Part shown: positions 35,426 through 45,574 of the stretch, in pieces
Position numbering within the stretch: position 1 is the stretch's first letter
How the letters are laid out: every line of letters begins with the position of its first letter
Origin: Phytohabitans houttuyneae
GTDB taxonomy: Bacteria > Actinomycetota > Actinomycetes > Mycobacteriales > Micromonosporaceae
Reading direction: 5' to 3'
Assembly: GCF_011764425.1 (NCBI RefSeq)
Contig: NZ_BLPF01000003.1
Coordinates: 1,488,001-1,552,000, forward strand
Length of the DNA stretch: 64,000 bases
Made by a program: the position numbers and the translations under genes
Notes under the pieces: generated by a model
What the model was told of the DNA's origin: nothing
Seen by the model: the letters and a program-made list of their open reading frames with translations, nothing else
Databases searched by the model: none

Positions 35426-36025
35426 CCACCCCCTCTCCTGCGCGCGGCGAATCGCCTCCAAGCGGTTGCGGGCGCCGGTCTTGCGCAGGATCGCCGACAT
35501 CCGGTTACGCACCGTGCCGTGCGCCAGGTAGAGGCGGTTGGCGATCTCCTTGGGCGGGAGGCCCTCGGCGGCCGCGCTGAGGATCTCCCGCTCGCGGGTG
35601 GTCAGCGGGTTCGGCGGCGGGTTGAGGACCGCCGCGGCCACCGCCGGGTCGATGACGCGGTTACCGCCCGCGACGGACCGCACGATCCGCACGAGCTGCG
35701 CCGGCGTCACATCCGTGCCGGCGAAGCCCAGCGTGCCCGCGGCGAGGGCCCGCCGCAGCGAGTCGGCGGTCCAGCGCCCGCTGAGGGCCAGCAGGGCCAC
35801 GTGCGGCAGCTGCTCGCGCAGCCGCGTCAGCACGCCACGGGTGTCCGCGGCGGTGAGGTCCACGTCCACCACGACCACGTCGGGCCGCTCCCGCGCCGCG
35901 ACGGGCAGGATCGACCTCTGCTCTCCGATCTCGGCCACCACCTCCAGGTCATGTTCACTCGACAGCACGGTGCGCAGGGCGCTTCGCAGCAGCCCAATCT
36001 CCTCGACGACCATGATGCGGATCAC
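35420..36025 (-). CDS. NarL/LuxR-family response regulator-like protein
   Basis: A 201-aa protein with a receiver domain (phospho-acceptor Asp54 in DVVVVDVDLT) and a C-terminal LuxR helix-turn-helix (NPLTTREREILSAAAEGLPPKEIANRLYLAHGTVRNRMSAIL in pieces). The acidic pair of the phosphorylation pocket is Glu-Glu (EE at 8-9) instead of Asp-Asp, and the switch positions are partly changed, so phosphorylation is uncertain. No histidine kinase is adjacent. GTG 36023-36025 follows GGAG; a GTG ten codons upstream is an alternative. Confidence 0.82.
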   Translation of the reverse strand: MIRIMVVEEIGLLRSALRTVLSSEHDLEVVAEIGEQRSILPVAARERPDVVVVDVDLTAADTRGVLTRLREQLPHVALLALSGRWTADSLRRALAAGTLGFAGTDVTPAQLVRIVRSVAGGNRVIDPAVAAAVLNPPPNPLTTREREILSAAAEGLPPKEIANRLYLAHGTVRNRMSAILRKTGARNRLEAIRRAQERGWL

Positions 36026-36162
36026 GAGGGTGTTCTCCGATCTCTGGTGCCCCACAGCTCTATGCCGGTCCTTTGTGGACCGCAGGTTTGTTATCGCGTC
36101 GCTCTATGGGTCATCGCTGCCGACCCACACACCGCAACACCGAGTCGCGCATTCATCTCGCA

Positions 36163-36209
36163 CGATCTAGGGCGCACAAAGATCACCCGGCCGCGGCCGG
36201 CCTAGATCG
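36163..36209. promoter_or_regulatory. Nested inverted repeats upstream of the LuxR gene
   Basis: CGATCTAGG (36163-36171) pairs with CCTAGATCG (36201-36209), and the interval holds the palindrome CCGGCCGCGGCCGG (36187-36200). It lies in the 500-base gap before the luxR-type start. Role unknown. Confidence 0.4.
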
Positions 36210-36289
36210 CGGGAGGACGCCTGCCGTAAGACGGGCAGGTGGGGCGGGGGTTCAGGCGGGTGGTGAGCGGCGCGCTTTGGGTGCGCCCA

Positions 36290-36515
36290 GGGCGCTCTTG
36301 TTCGCCTTTGGCGTCACGTTTCGCTCACGGACTGTGACCGGCCACGGGCGCCTTGTTCGCCCTTGGACGTCACGCTTCGCTCGCGGACCGTGACCAGCTC
36401 CCGGGGCGCCTTGTTCGCCTCGGGTGGCACGCCTCCGCTTGCGGAGCGCTCCCGGGCGCCTCAGGCGGCACGCCTCGCTCGCGGATCGTGACCTTCCCTG
36501 GGCGCCTTGTCGCCG
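36290..36515. repeat. Four tandem repeats of about 46-58 bases
   Basis: Units starting at about 36290, 36346, 36404 and 36454 begin GGGCGCCTTGTTCGCC and continue with GTCACGCTTCGCTCGCGGACCG-like sequence (in pieces), followed by a short fifth fragment at 36500. No gene is supported here. They end just before the repeat-protein gene stop. Confidence 0.75.
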
Positions 36516-36553
36516 CGTCCCGTCGGTCGGATCCCGCCAGCCCCCGTGCGCGG

Positions 36554-38310
36554 TCAGCCGGGGAGCGGTGCGACCCCGGGAAGGCGGCCGGCGAACGGCA
36601 GGCCCGCGGGTGGCGCGACGAGGCCCCCGCGAACGTCCGGCCGCACGGTGAGCACGGCGGGGAGCACGAGCGGCTGCCCGCCGGCGCTGATGGCGTCGCT
36701 GGTGTGCGCGCACCCGCCGGGCACGCACCCGCCGCCGAGACCCGGACCGGGCACGACCGGCTCGGTGCGCGCACGGACGGCGGCGAAGGGCTGCTGGGGC
36801 GGTTTGGTGATGCTGCTGTTCGCGCCGACCCGCGGCCCGATCATCGCCGCGGCCCATCGCTCGGTACCGGTCTGGAGGGCGGCGGTCGGCCCGCTCGCGG
36901 CGGCCGCGGTCGGGGCCGTTCCGGGGCCGGACGTGCCGGTCTGAGGCTGGTCGGATGGCGGTTGGCCGGCCTGCGGCTGATCGGACGGCGGCTGGGTCGC
37001 CGGCGGTTGTTCGGTCTGCGGCACGTCGGGGGCGGCCGGCACGGGCGGTGCGCCGTCGCCCGGAGCGGGTGCGGGCGGCAGGACCTGGTCGAGGATGGGG
37101 GCGACGGTCGCGGTGGTCCCCTCGACCACCCGCACGACCGGATCGAGGACGGTCGTGGCAGCCACCTCGACCACCCGCACGACCGGCTCGACGACGGCCG
37201 CCGCAGCCACCTCGACCACACGCACGACCGGCTCGACGACGGTCGCCGCAGCCACCTCGACCACGCGCACGACCGGCTGGACGACAGTCGTCTCAAGGTC
37301 TACGCCGAGTGGCCGCGTGAGGGTGTCGGCCGTCCCGCCTATGAGCCCGTCCGCACCGATCACGGTCCCTGCCGCGCCGCTGAGGGCCTGGCCAACGAGC
37401 CCGCCCACGGCGTCGACGGTCTGCCTGGTGCCGCCTAGCCCTACCAAGGCCTCCACGGTTTGGCTGGGGCTGCTTGGGCCGGCCACCGCGCCGACGGTCT
37501 CGCTCAGGCCAGCCACCGCGCCCACCGTTGGGCTCGGGCCGCTCGGGCCAGTTACCGCATCCACGGTTTGGCTGGCGCCGCTCCGGCCCGCCACCATATC
37601 CACGGTTTCGCTCAGGCCGCCCGGGCCAGCGACTGCATCCACGGTCTGGCTGAGGGTGTTCGGGCCGGTCGTGGGCCGTGTTACGCCGGTGAGGGTGCCC
37701 GGATCGAGTGCCGGCCGCGGCGCGGTGGCCGGCGCGCCGCCCACGAGGCCGGCCGGCACCGGGCGCGTCGCCGCCGGGCGAGTGGCGTCGGGGACACCGA
37801 CCTGGCCCGTCGAGGGCGGGGTCGCGGCGCCTGCTGGCTCGGCTGTGTGGGGAGCGCTCGTGATGGGCGGAGCGCCGCTGACGGGTCCACCCCGACCGAC
37901 GCGGGTGCCCAGGTCTCCCGCTCCGCGGGGCGTCCTCCCCGCCGCGGCGGGCGGCGCGCGGTCGTGGTCGCGATCCGTGCCTCCCGGCCCGGACGAGGGG
38001 GTCCGGTGTGGACGCCGGGGACCTTGCCGCCTCGGGCTGGCGGGCCGGCGTCGAGCGGGCCGCCGCGGTCGGCTGTGGGCGGTGCCGTGGCGGGTGGCGG
38101 CGCGTCGCGGCCGCCGGTGAGGCCGAGCAGGTCGCCGACCGGGGGCAGGGCGGGCGTGGCGGTGGTGGCCGGGCCGAGGCCGAGGTCGAGGCCCTCGTCG
38201 GCGTGGGCGGGGTCGTCGAAGAGGGACAGCAGAAGGTACGCCACGACGGCAGCGGCGGCGAGCAACAGCATGCGTGCCGCTGCCCCAACTGCCGGCGTCC
38301 TTGTCGTCAA
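36554..38310 (-). CDS. Secreted or anchored repeat protein (frameshifted)
   Basis: About 585 aa after frame repair. A hydrophobic helix (MLLLAAAAVVAYLLLSLF, about residues 14-31) serves as signal or anchor. The middle has imperfect 12-14-residue repeats of the form SQTVDAVAGPGG, followed by four 14-residue repeats of VVEPVVRVVEVAAA, then a Pro/Gln-rich segment (DQPQAGQPPSD) and a C-terminal part with GGGCVPGGCAH and VLTVRPDVRGG. The frame changes at the G run 37998-38002; one extra base joins the parts (VHTGPPSSGPGGTDRD). No known domain is recognised. A cell-surface structural role is only a guess. Confidence 0.6.
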
Positions 38311-38480
38311 AGCCTATTCGCCCTCCGCGATCCAACGATCACAGGACGATATCAAGACATTGACAAGGTCACATTCCCCGGTAGGGATGACCCCGGGAAA
38401 TGAAATCAGCCGCCATAGAAGACCGCCTTCATGCGGCCCTTTCCCACCATTGGCGGAAATGCGGAGCATAACTGCCCGGG

Positions 38481-38852
38481 TTACTCTCGAAAGCCTTGCC
38501 TGAATCGGCGAAACAGGCCACCCTCGCGGGGTAGGGGCGGCGCCGCGGGTGGCGCGGTGGTCCGCTGCCGCGCGATCGGCTGGTCGTAGTCGGTGCGCGC
38601 GATCGCGTCGACGACCTGGTGCTCGTCGAAGTTTTCCGAACCCTCGATGTGCGGCACGAAACCGACCAGCACGCCGTCCCGCATGACCTGGGCCTCCAGG
38701 CCGGCGGTGCCGTCGGTGTCCCACATCGCCTGGCGGCCGTCGCGCAGCGCGACCCGAACCCCGTACTGCGCGACTCCCGCCCGCTCCAGGTGTGCCGGCA
38801 CGCCACGGTCGCGGAGCGCGTCGACGACCCGCTGAGCCCTGCTCTCGTCCAT
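38481..38852 (-). CDS. Conserved hypothetical protein
   Basis: A 123-aa protein not assigned to a family. Residues 1-95 look like a small alpha/beta domain (VVDALRDRGVPAHLERAGVAQYGVRVAL in pieces, RQAMWDTDGTAGLEAQVMRDG, FVPHIEGSENF, QVVDAIARTDY), followed by a proline-rich and basic tail (RREGGLFRRFRQGF-like). TACCGT lies 6 bases before ATG, matching the leaderless pattern, which supports it as a real gene. It stands between two unrelated transcripts on the same strand. Confidence 0.65.
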   Translation of the reverse strand: MDESRAQRVVDALRDRGVPAHLERAGVAQYGVRVALRDGRQAMWDTDGTAGLEAQVMRDGVLVGFVPHIEGSENFDEHQVVDAIARTDYDQPIARQRTTAPPAAPPLPREGGLFRRFRQGFRE

Positions 38853-38892
38853 CCAGCGACGGTAACGCCGGCTACTGAAAAGCGACTGAAAA

Positions 38893-39966
38893 TCAGCTGT
38901 GTACGTGTGGCGCGGGGCGCGCCACGAGACCGCCGAGGAGCGCGCCGAGAACGGCGCAGAGCACCACCAGCCCGGTCCACATCTCGACCGGCCACCGGAC
39001 GCCCTCGGCGAGGTGGAGGCCCACGAGGTTGCCGCCGGACACGGCGGCGGCGAGGAGGGCTCCGGCGATCGGCAGGCGCAGCGGGGCGTCGGCGCCGCGC
39101 ACGGCGTCGAGCCGCTCCAGCACGATGTCGGCGACGGCCGCCCCCACCAGCGCGCCGAGCGCCCCCGCGACCAGCACCGCCGGAAACTCCCGCATGACCA
39201 GGACGAAGAGCGCCACGCCGCCGACCAGCGCGGCCGCCGCGCCGGGCGTCGCCCGCCGGCGGTGCGCCATCAGCAGCGGTATCCCGATGAGCAGCGTCGT
39301 CACCAGGTACGCGTCGACGCCCTGCACGGCGAGCACGTGCTCGAGCCGCTCGTTGCTGGCGCCGTCCATCGCCTCGTACGGCAGCGTGGGGCGGGCCATC
39401 GAGAAGATGATCGAGTGGCTCAGCAGGATGGTGGCGCCCATCGCGGTCAGCGCGAGCGAGGCCACGCCGGTACCTGCGCGCAGGCCACCGCCGGCACCCC
39501 CGGCCCACCAGGAGCGCAGCGGGCTGCTCAGCATCAGCAGCGCGCCGACGTCCAGCAGCATGTGGCTGGGGCTGAACGCGGCGTTGAGCCCCACCTCGAC
39601 GCCGATCGTCTCGTGCCACACCATGTCGGCGAGGCCGGCGACCATGAAGAGCGCGACACCGGCGGCACCGGCACGGTAGCCGCTGGGCCAGGCGTCCCGC
39701 CACCAGTAGGGGTGGGCGGCGCGGCGCCGGTACGCCAGGAAGAAGATCCACGCCCCGGTGGCGGCGAACCCGAAGTAGAGCAGCGCGTGCCACGGCGTGA
39801 AGAAGCCCTCGATCGTGTCGAGGATGTTGGTGTGCGCCCACCCGTCGGACATCGCACCGCCGATCAGGCAGGCACCGAGCAGGACGGTGACGAGGTCTTC
39901 GCGCGGGGTGGCCACCTCGGTGGCGCGGCCGGCGCGGGTAGGGGTGTCGGACAGTGATGTGGACAT
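38893..39966 (-). CDS. Multi-pass membrane protein of unknown function
   Basis: A 357-aa integral membrane protein with about nine or ten helices. Segments such as GGAMSDGWAHTNILDTIEGFFTPWHALLYFGF (in pieces), WPSGYRAGAAGVALFMVAGLADMVWHE and GLNAAFSPSHMLLDVGALLML contain conserved-looking histidines (WAH, PWH, WHE, PSH), which could bind metal or heme. No family is recognised with confidence. ATG 39964-39966 follows GGGAGGTGG. It starts 63 bases from the SnoaL-like gene stop and runs the same way. Confidence 0.75.
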   Translation of the reverse strand: MSTSLSDTPTRAGRATEVATPREDLVTVLLGACLIGGAMSDGWAHTNILDTIEGFFTPWHALLYFGFAATGAWIFFLAYRRRAAHPYWWRDAWPSGYRAGAAGVALFMVAGLADMVWHETIGVEVGLNAAFSPSHMLLDVGALLMLSSPLRSWWAGGAGGGLRAGTGVASLALTAMGATILLSHSIIFSMARPTLPYEAMDGASNERLEHVLAVQGVDAYLVTTLLIGIPLLMAHRRRATPGAAAALVGGVALFVLVMREFPAVLVAGALGALVGAAVADIVLERLDAVRGADAPLRLPIAGALLAAAVSGGNLVGLHLAEGVRWPVEMWTGLVVLCAVLGALLGGLVARPAPHVHS

Positions 39967-40029
39967 GGTGCACCACCTCCCCAGGAGACGGTCATATCCT
40001 CCCAAGCGGCCGAGGTTGATCGCCAGGCG

Positions 40030-40395
40030 TCAATCGCGCGGAGCGATCGGCCACTCCTCGAACCACGCGCACCGCCCGTCGGACGCGAACCGCAGGATCC
40101 ACAGGTCGCGCCACAGCTGGTCCAGCGGCGGCCCGTACCGCACCTCGGCCCGCACCACCGCGGTGTCGCCGTCGACGGCCACCACGTCGCAGCTCATGTC
40201 GAACGCCTCGTCCGGCCCCTCCCGCTCCGCCTCCCACATCTCGGCGACCGCGGGCAGCCCCACGACCGGCTGCTCGAACGGCCCCTGCAGATAGCTCGCG
40301 TCATCGGTGAAGAGGGCGCCGAGGCCGGCGGTGCCGGGCGCGCGCCACGCCCGCTCGTACGACTCGACCCAGCGCAGCACGTCGGAATGGTCCAC
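40030..40395 (-). CDS. SnoaL-like / NTF2-fold protein
   Basis: A 121-aa small alpha+beta barrel protein: RWVESYERAWRAPGTAGLGALFTDDASYLQGPFEQPVVGLPAV (in pieces) and VRAEVRYGPPLDQLWRDLWILRF are typical of SnoaL-like cyclase or isomerase folds, many with unknown substrates. The start is GTG at 40393-40395. It ends a short same-strand pair after the LysR gene (six-base gap) and may be co-transcribed with it. Confidence 0.8.
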   Translation of the reverse strand: MDHSDVLRWVESYERAWRAPGTAGLGALFTDDASYLQGPFEQPVVGLPAVAEMWEAEREGPDEAFDMSCDVVAVDGDTAVVRAEVRYGPPLDQLWRDLWILRFASDGRCAWFEEWPIAPRD

Positions 40396-40400
40396 GCGGC

Positions 40401-41288
40401 TCAGTCTCCCAGGAACGCGAGGATCTCGCGGCGCAGCGCGGCCGCCGCGTGGGTGGGCGTCGATTCGCGGCGCTCGGCGATCGCGACGGTGCGCTGGATG
40501 CCGGGCGGCGCGAGCGGTGCCGAGTGCAGGCGCGGATGGGCGGCGAGCACCATGGCCGGCACCACGGCCACGCCCAGGCCGGCGGCGACGAAGCTGAGCA
40601 CCGCGTCCATCTCGCCGCCCTCGACCGCGAACGACGGCTCGAACCCCGCGGCGCGGCAGGCGTTGAGGGTCGCGTCGCGCAGGTCGTACCCGCGGCGGAA
40701 CATCACCAGAGGTCGGTCCCGCAGGTCCGTGATCGGAATGCGGCCCGCGGGCGCCGGAAGGGGTGAGGCCGAGGCGACGACGAGGTCCTCGCGGAGGATC
40801 GGCTCGGCCCGCAGGGCCGGGTCGATGCCGTGCGGCGGCAGGATGACCAGCGCGAGGTCGAGGTTGCCCTCGGTGAGGTGGCGGACGAGGTCCTGCGAGC
40901 CGCTCTCCTCGACGTGCAGGTCGATGCCCGGGTGCGCGGCGCGGAAGCGGGGCAGCACGCGCGCGACGAGGCTGGTGGAGAGGCTGGGCGTGGCACCGAG
41001 CCGCACCCGCCCGCGGCGCAGCCCGACGAGCTCCTGCACCTCGCGGCGCGCGGTCTCGACGTCGGCGAGGATGCGCCGCGCGATCGGCAGCAGCGCCGCG
41101 CCGGCCGGGGTGAGCGTGACGGCGCCGCGGGTGCGGTCGAGCAGCGGGGCGCCGATGTCGCGCTCCAGGCTGTGGATCTGCTTGCTCAGCGTGGGCTGCG
41201 CCACGCCGAGGTCGGCCGCCGCGCGTGTGAAGTGGCGCTCATCGGCGACGGCGAGGAAGTACCTGAGCTGCTGGAGCTGCACCGCCAT
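40401..41288 (-). CDS. LysR family transcriptional regulator
   Basis: A 295-aa LysR regulator: N-terminal helix-turn-helix LQQLRYFLAVADERHFTRAAADLGVAQPTLSKQIHSLE (in pieces), then the periplasmic-binding-like effector domain (VRLGATPSLSTSLVARVLPRF onward). It is divergent from sdhCAB, with a 15-base inverted repeat over the sdhC -35 box, so it probably controls succinate dehydrogenase expression. The effector is not known. Confidence 0.92.
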   Translation of the reverse strand: MAVQLQQLRYFLAVADERHFTRAAADLGVAQPTLSKQIHSLERDIGAPLLDRTRGAVTLTPAGAALLPIARRILADVETARREVQELVGLRRGRVRLGATPSLSTSLVARVLPRFRAAHPGIDLHVEESGSQDLVRHLTEGNLDLALVILPPHGIDPALRAEPILREDLVVASASPLPAPAGRIPITDLRDRPLVMFRRGYDLRDATLNACRAAGFEPSFAVEGGEMDAVLSFVAAGLGVAVVPAMVLAAHPRLHSAPLAPPGIQRTVAIAERRESTPTHAAAALRREILAFLGD

Positions 41289-41319
41289 AGCCTACAGCTA
41301 TCGCCGGTACCGTAATGAT

Positions 41320-41352
41320 TCATTGGACGAATGATCCGGCCGCACCTAGCGT
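41320..41352 (+). promoter_or_regulatory. sdhC promoter with inverted repeat over -35
   Basis: TTGGAC (41323-41328) and TAGCGT (41347-41352) are separated by 18 bases, and GTG 41360 follows 7 bases later, predicting a leaderless mRNA. TCATT-N5-AATGA (41320-41334) covers the -35 box and is a likely LysR contact site. Confidence 0.65.
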
Positions 41353-41359
41353 CGGTGCC

Positions 41360-42040
41360 GTGGTAACGGTGAGTGCGGTGCGGACCTCCGTCGGGCAGAA
41401 GGCCCTGATGGCGGTGAGCGGCATCGTGCTGGTGCTGTTCCTGGTGGCGCACATGATCGGCAACCTCAAGGTGTTCGTGGGGGCCGAGTCGTTCGACCAC
41501 TACGCGCACTGGCTGCGCACGATCGGCGCGCCGCTGCTGCCCGACTCGGGGTACCTGTGGATCCAGCGGACCGTGCTCACCGCGGCGCTGGCCGCCCACG
41601 TGTGGGCGGCGACCACGCTCGCTCTCCGGGCCCGTGCGGCGCAGCCGGTGCGGTACGCGCACCGCCGCCCGGTGCAGGGCAGCTACGCCGCCCGCACGAT
41701 GCGGTGGGGTGGCGTGATCATCCTGCTCTTCGCCGTGTACCACGTGCTGGACCTGACCACCGGCCACCTGAACCCGGTCGGCGACCGCGCGCACCCGTAC
41801 GGGAACGTGGTCGCGGACTTCGCGCCGCAGCGGTGGTACGTCACGCTCTTCTACACGCTCGCGGTGCTGTCGGTGGGTCTCCACCTGCGGCACGGCGTGT
41901 TCAGCGCGATGCGCACGCTGGGCCAGCGCACCGCGGCGGGTGAGCGGCGCGCGCGGCTGGTGGCACTGGTGGCCTCGGTCGGCCTGTGCGCCGGCTTCCT
42001 GTCGGTGCCCTTCGCCGTCTCGCTGGGGCTGGTGAGTTGA
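41360..42040 (+). CDS. sdhC: Succinate dehydrogenase cytochrome b subunit
   Basis: A 226-aa membrane anchor of the single-subunit b558 type with five helices. Heme ligand histidines are expected in VAHMIGNLKVF, AAHVWAATTLA, YHVLDLTTGHLNP and GLHLRHGVFSAM, all visible. It anchors SdhAB and passes electrons to menaquinone. GTG 41360 is chosen from the -10 spacing; GTG 41369 is an alternative. The stop TGA overlaps a downstream ATG (TTGATG), the first of several copies of a 28-bp junction repeat. Confidence 0.92.
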   Translation: MVTVSAVRTSVGQKALMAVSGIVLVLFLVAHMIGNLKVFVGAESFDHYAHWLRTIGAPLLPDSGYLWIQRTVLTAALAAHVWAATTLALRARAAQPVRYAHRRPVQGSYAARTMRWGGVIILLFAVYHVLDLTTGHLNPVGDRAHPYGNVVADFAPQRWYVTLFYTLAVLSVGLHLRHGVFSAMRTLGQRTAAGERRARLVALVASVGLCAGFLSVPFAVSLGLVS

Positions 42041-42122
42041 TGCGTTTACATCGGGTTGGTGGGTCGATGCTGTTCACCTCGGGTTGGTGGCTTGATGCTG
42101 TTCACCTCGGGCTGGTGGGTTG

Positions 42123-42135
<13 letters not shown>
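42024..42135 (+). repeat. 28-bp tandem repeat spanning the sdhC-sdhA junction
   Basis: Units at 42052-42079, 42080-42107 and 42108-42135 (consensus CGGGYTGGTGGSTYGATGCT then GTTCACCT), plus a diverged first copy at the sdhC end (about 42024-42051). Each has a (T/C)GATG like the sdhC stop/start junction; only the last ATG is in frame with sdhA, because 28 is not a multiple of three. Confidence 0.85.
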
Positions 42136-44039
<1,904 letters not shown>

Positions 44040-44043
<4 letters not shown>

Positions 44044-44795
44044 ACCTGACCCTGCGCATCTGGCGGCAGAGCGGTCCCGACGCCAAGGGGCGCATGGTGG
44101 CGTACCGGGTGGAGGACGTCTCGCCCGACATGTCGTTCCTCGAGGTGCTCGACATGCTCAACGAGCGGCTGACGGTGGAGGGCGCCGAGCCGGTCGCGTT
44201 CGACCACGACTGCCGCGAGGGCATCTGCGGCGCGTGCGGCCTGGTCATCAACGGCGTGGCGCACGGCCCGGAGAAGGCGACCACCACCTGCCAGCTCCAC
44301 ATGCGACACTTCCGCGACGGCGACACGATCGACGTGGAGCCGTGGCGGGCCAGGGCGTTTCCGGTCGTGAAGGATCTGGTCGTGGACCGCGGCGCGCTGG
44401 ACCGCGTGATCCAGGCCGGCGGCTACGTCAGCGCACCCACCGGCAGCGCCCCGGACGCCCACGCGATCCCCGTGCCCAAGGCGGACGCGGACGCCGCCTT
44501 CGAGGCCGCGACCTGCATCGGCTGCGGCGCGTGCGTGGCCGCCTGCCCGAACGGCTCCGCGATGCTCTTCACCGCCGCGAAGGTCACCCACCTCGGCCAC
44601 CTGCCCCAGGGCCAGCCGGAACGCCGGACGCGCGTCCTGGACATGGTGGCCGCGCATGACGTGGCTGGATTCGGCGGGTGCACGAACACGGGCGAGTGCA
44701 CGGCGGTGTGTCCGAAGGGGATCCCGCTGGAGACGATCGGGCAGCTCAACCGCGACTTCCTCCAGGCGTCGCGGCGGCCGGCCCGCAGTCGTTAG
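44040..44795 (+). CDS. sdhB: Succinate dehydrogenase iron-sulfur subunit
   Basis: A 251-aa iron-sulfur subunit. The N-terminal plant-type ferredoxin domain has [10 protein letters not shown] plus CQLH for the [2Fe-2S] centre; the C-terminal domain has [12 protein letters not shown] and [16 protein letters not shown] for the [4Fe-4S] and [3Fe-4S] centres. Together with sdhC and sdhA it forms a complete complex II operon. The GTG start overlaps the sdhA stop (GTGA). No clear hairpin follows; the 220-base spacer to the next gene is a GC-rich run of TGGCGGGCTGG-like units. Confidence 0.94.
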
Positions 44796-45016
44796 GACGT
44801 CCCGTCCCGTCCTGTCCCTTCCGTCCCGGCCCCTTTTTCCCGGCCCGGCTCGTGGCGGGCTGGACCATGGACGGTCCGCGCCTTGCCCTGGCGGGCTGGT
44901 CTGGCCCTTGCCGTGGCTGGCCTGTCGGGCCTGGCCGTGGCGGGCTGGATCTCGGACGAGCCTGGCATGGCGGGCGGGTCTGACGGTCGCGGGTCGGACC
45001 GCGGGCGGGCCGGATG

Positions 45017-45289
45017 CTAAGGGACAGGGTCGCCCTCCGGCAGTGGTCGCTTCAGGTAGTAGCGGTGGACCTCCGTGGTCCCTTCGAGGTTGTTGACGTC
45101 CTCTTCGGTCGACACCAGCTCCCAGCCGCGGGCACCGGCCCGGTTCAGGTGAGAGATCGCGGTGTCGCCCAGCGCGGACACGTCCTGCCGGGTGCCGTCC
45201 GGCGAGTACCACGTATACGACATGCGCCAATCCGACGGCCCTGACGCCTCGCGGCGGCGGACCAGCAGGGCGTACTCCCACCTCAGCAT
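45017..45289 (-). CDS. DUF4177-like small protein
   Basis: A 90-aa protein with the small alpha/beta pattern of DUF4177-like proteins: LRWEYALLVRRRE at the N-terminus, then LGDTAISHLNRAGARGWELVSTEED (in pieces) and VHRYYLKRPLP. The function of the family is unknown. CATAAT lies 6 bases before ATG, a close match to the consensus -10, predicting a leaderless and possibly strong transcript. Neighbours (sdhB and an MMPL transporter) give no functional clue. Confidence 0.72.
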   Translation of the reverse strand: MLRWEYALLVRRREASGPSDWRMSYTWYSPDGTRQDVSALGDTAISHLNRAGARGWELVSTEEDVNNLEGTTEVHRYYLKRPLPEGDPVP

Positions 45290-45295
45290 CCGTCC

Positions 45296-45301
45296 ATTAT
45301 G
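45296..45301 (-). promoter_or_regulatory. -10 box of leaderless DUF4177-like gene
   Basis: CATAAT on the minus strand, 6 bases before ATG 45287-45289. Confidence 0.55.
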
Positions 45302-45375
45302 GGGTCTCGCCGCCGGCTCCGCGCTGGCGCCTGGTGCCGGTCCCGGGCGGGCCGTGCTCTCCCCGGCCGGCGGGC

Positions 45376-45574
45376 CTCCACGGTGAGCCGCTCGTCGGGG
45401 TGCTCCATCGCGCGCAGGTCTCCACCGGTCAGCCGCTCGTCGGGGTGCCCCATCGTGCGCGGGTCTCCACCGTGAGCCGCGTGTCGGGGTGCCCGTCGTG
45501 CACGGTCTCCGCGGTCAGCCCCTCGTCGGGCGCGGGTCTCCACCGGTCAGCCGTTCGTCGGGCGCTCGATGGCG
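45376..45574. repeat. Tandem copies of the MMPL gene end
   Basis: Units start at about 45376, 45420, 45465 and 45507 (lengths about 44, 45, 42, 31) and share CTCCACCGGTCAGCCG, CTCGTCGGGGTGCCC and GCGCGGGT. A fifth unit, 45538-45574, is the actual 3-prime end of the MMPL gene including its stop, so the spacer seems built from that gene end. Confidence 0.8.
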
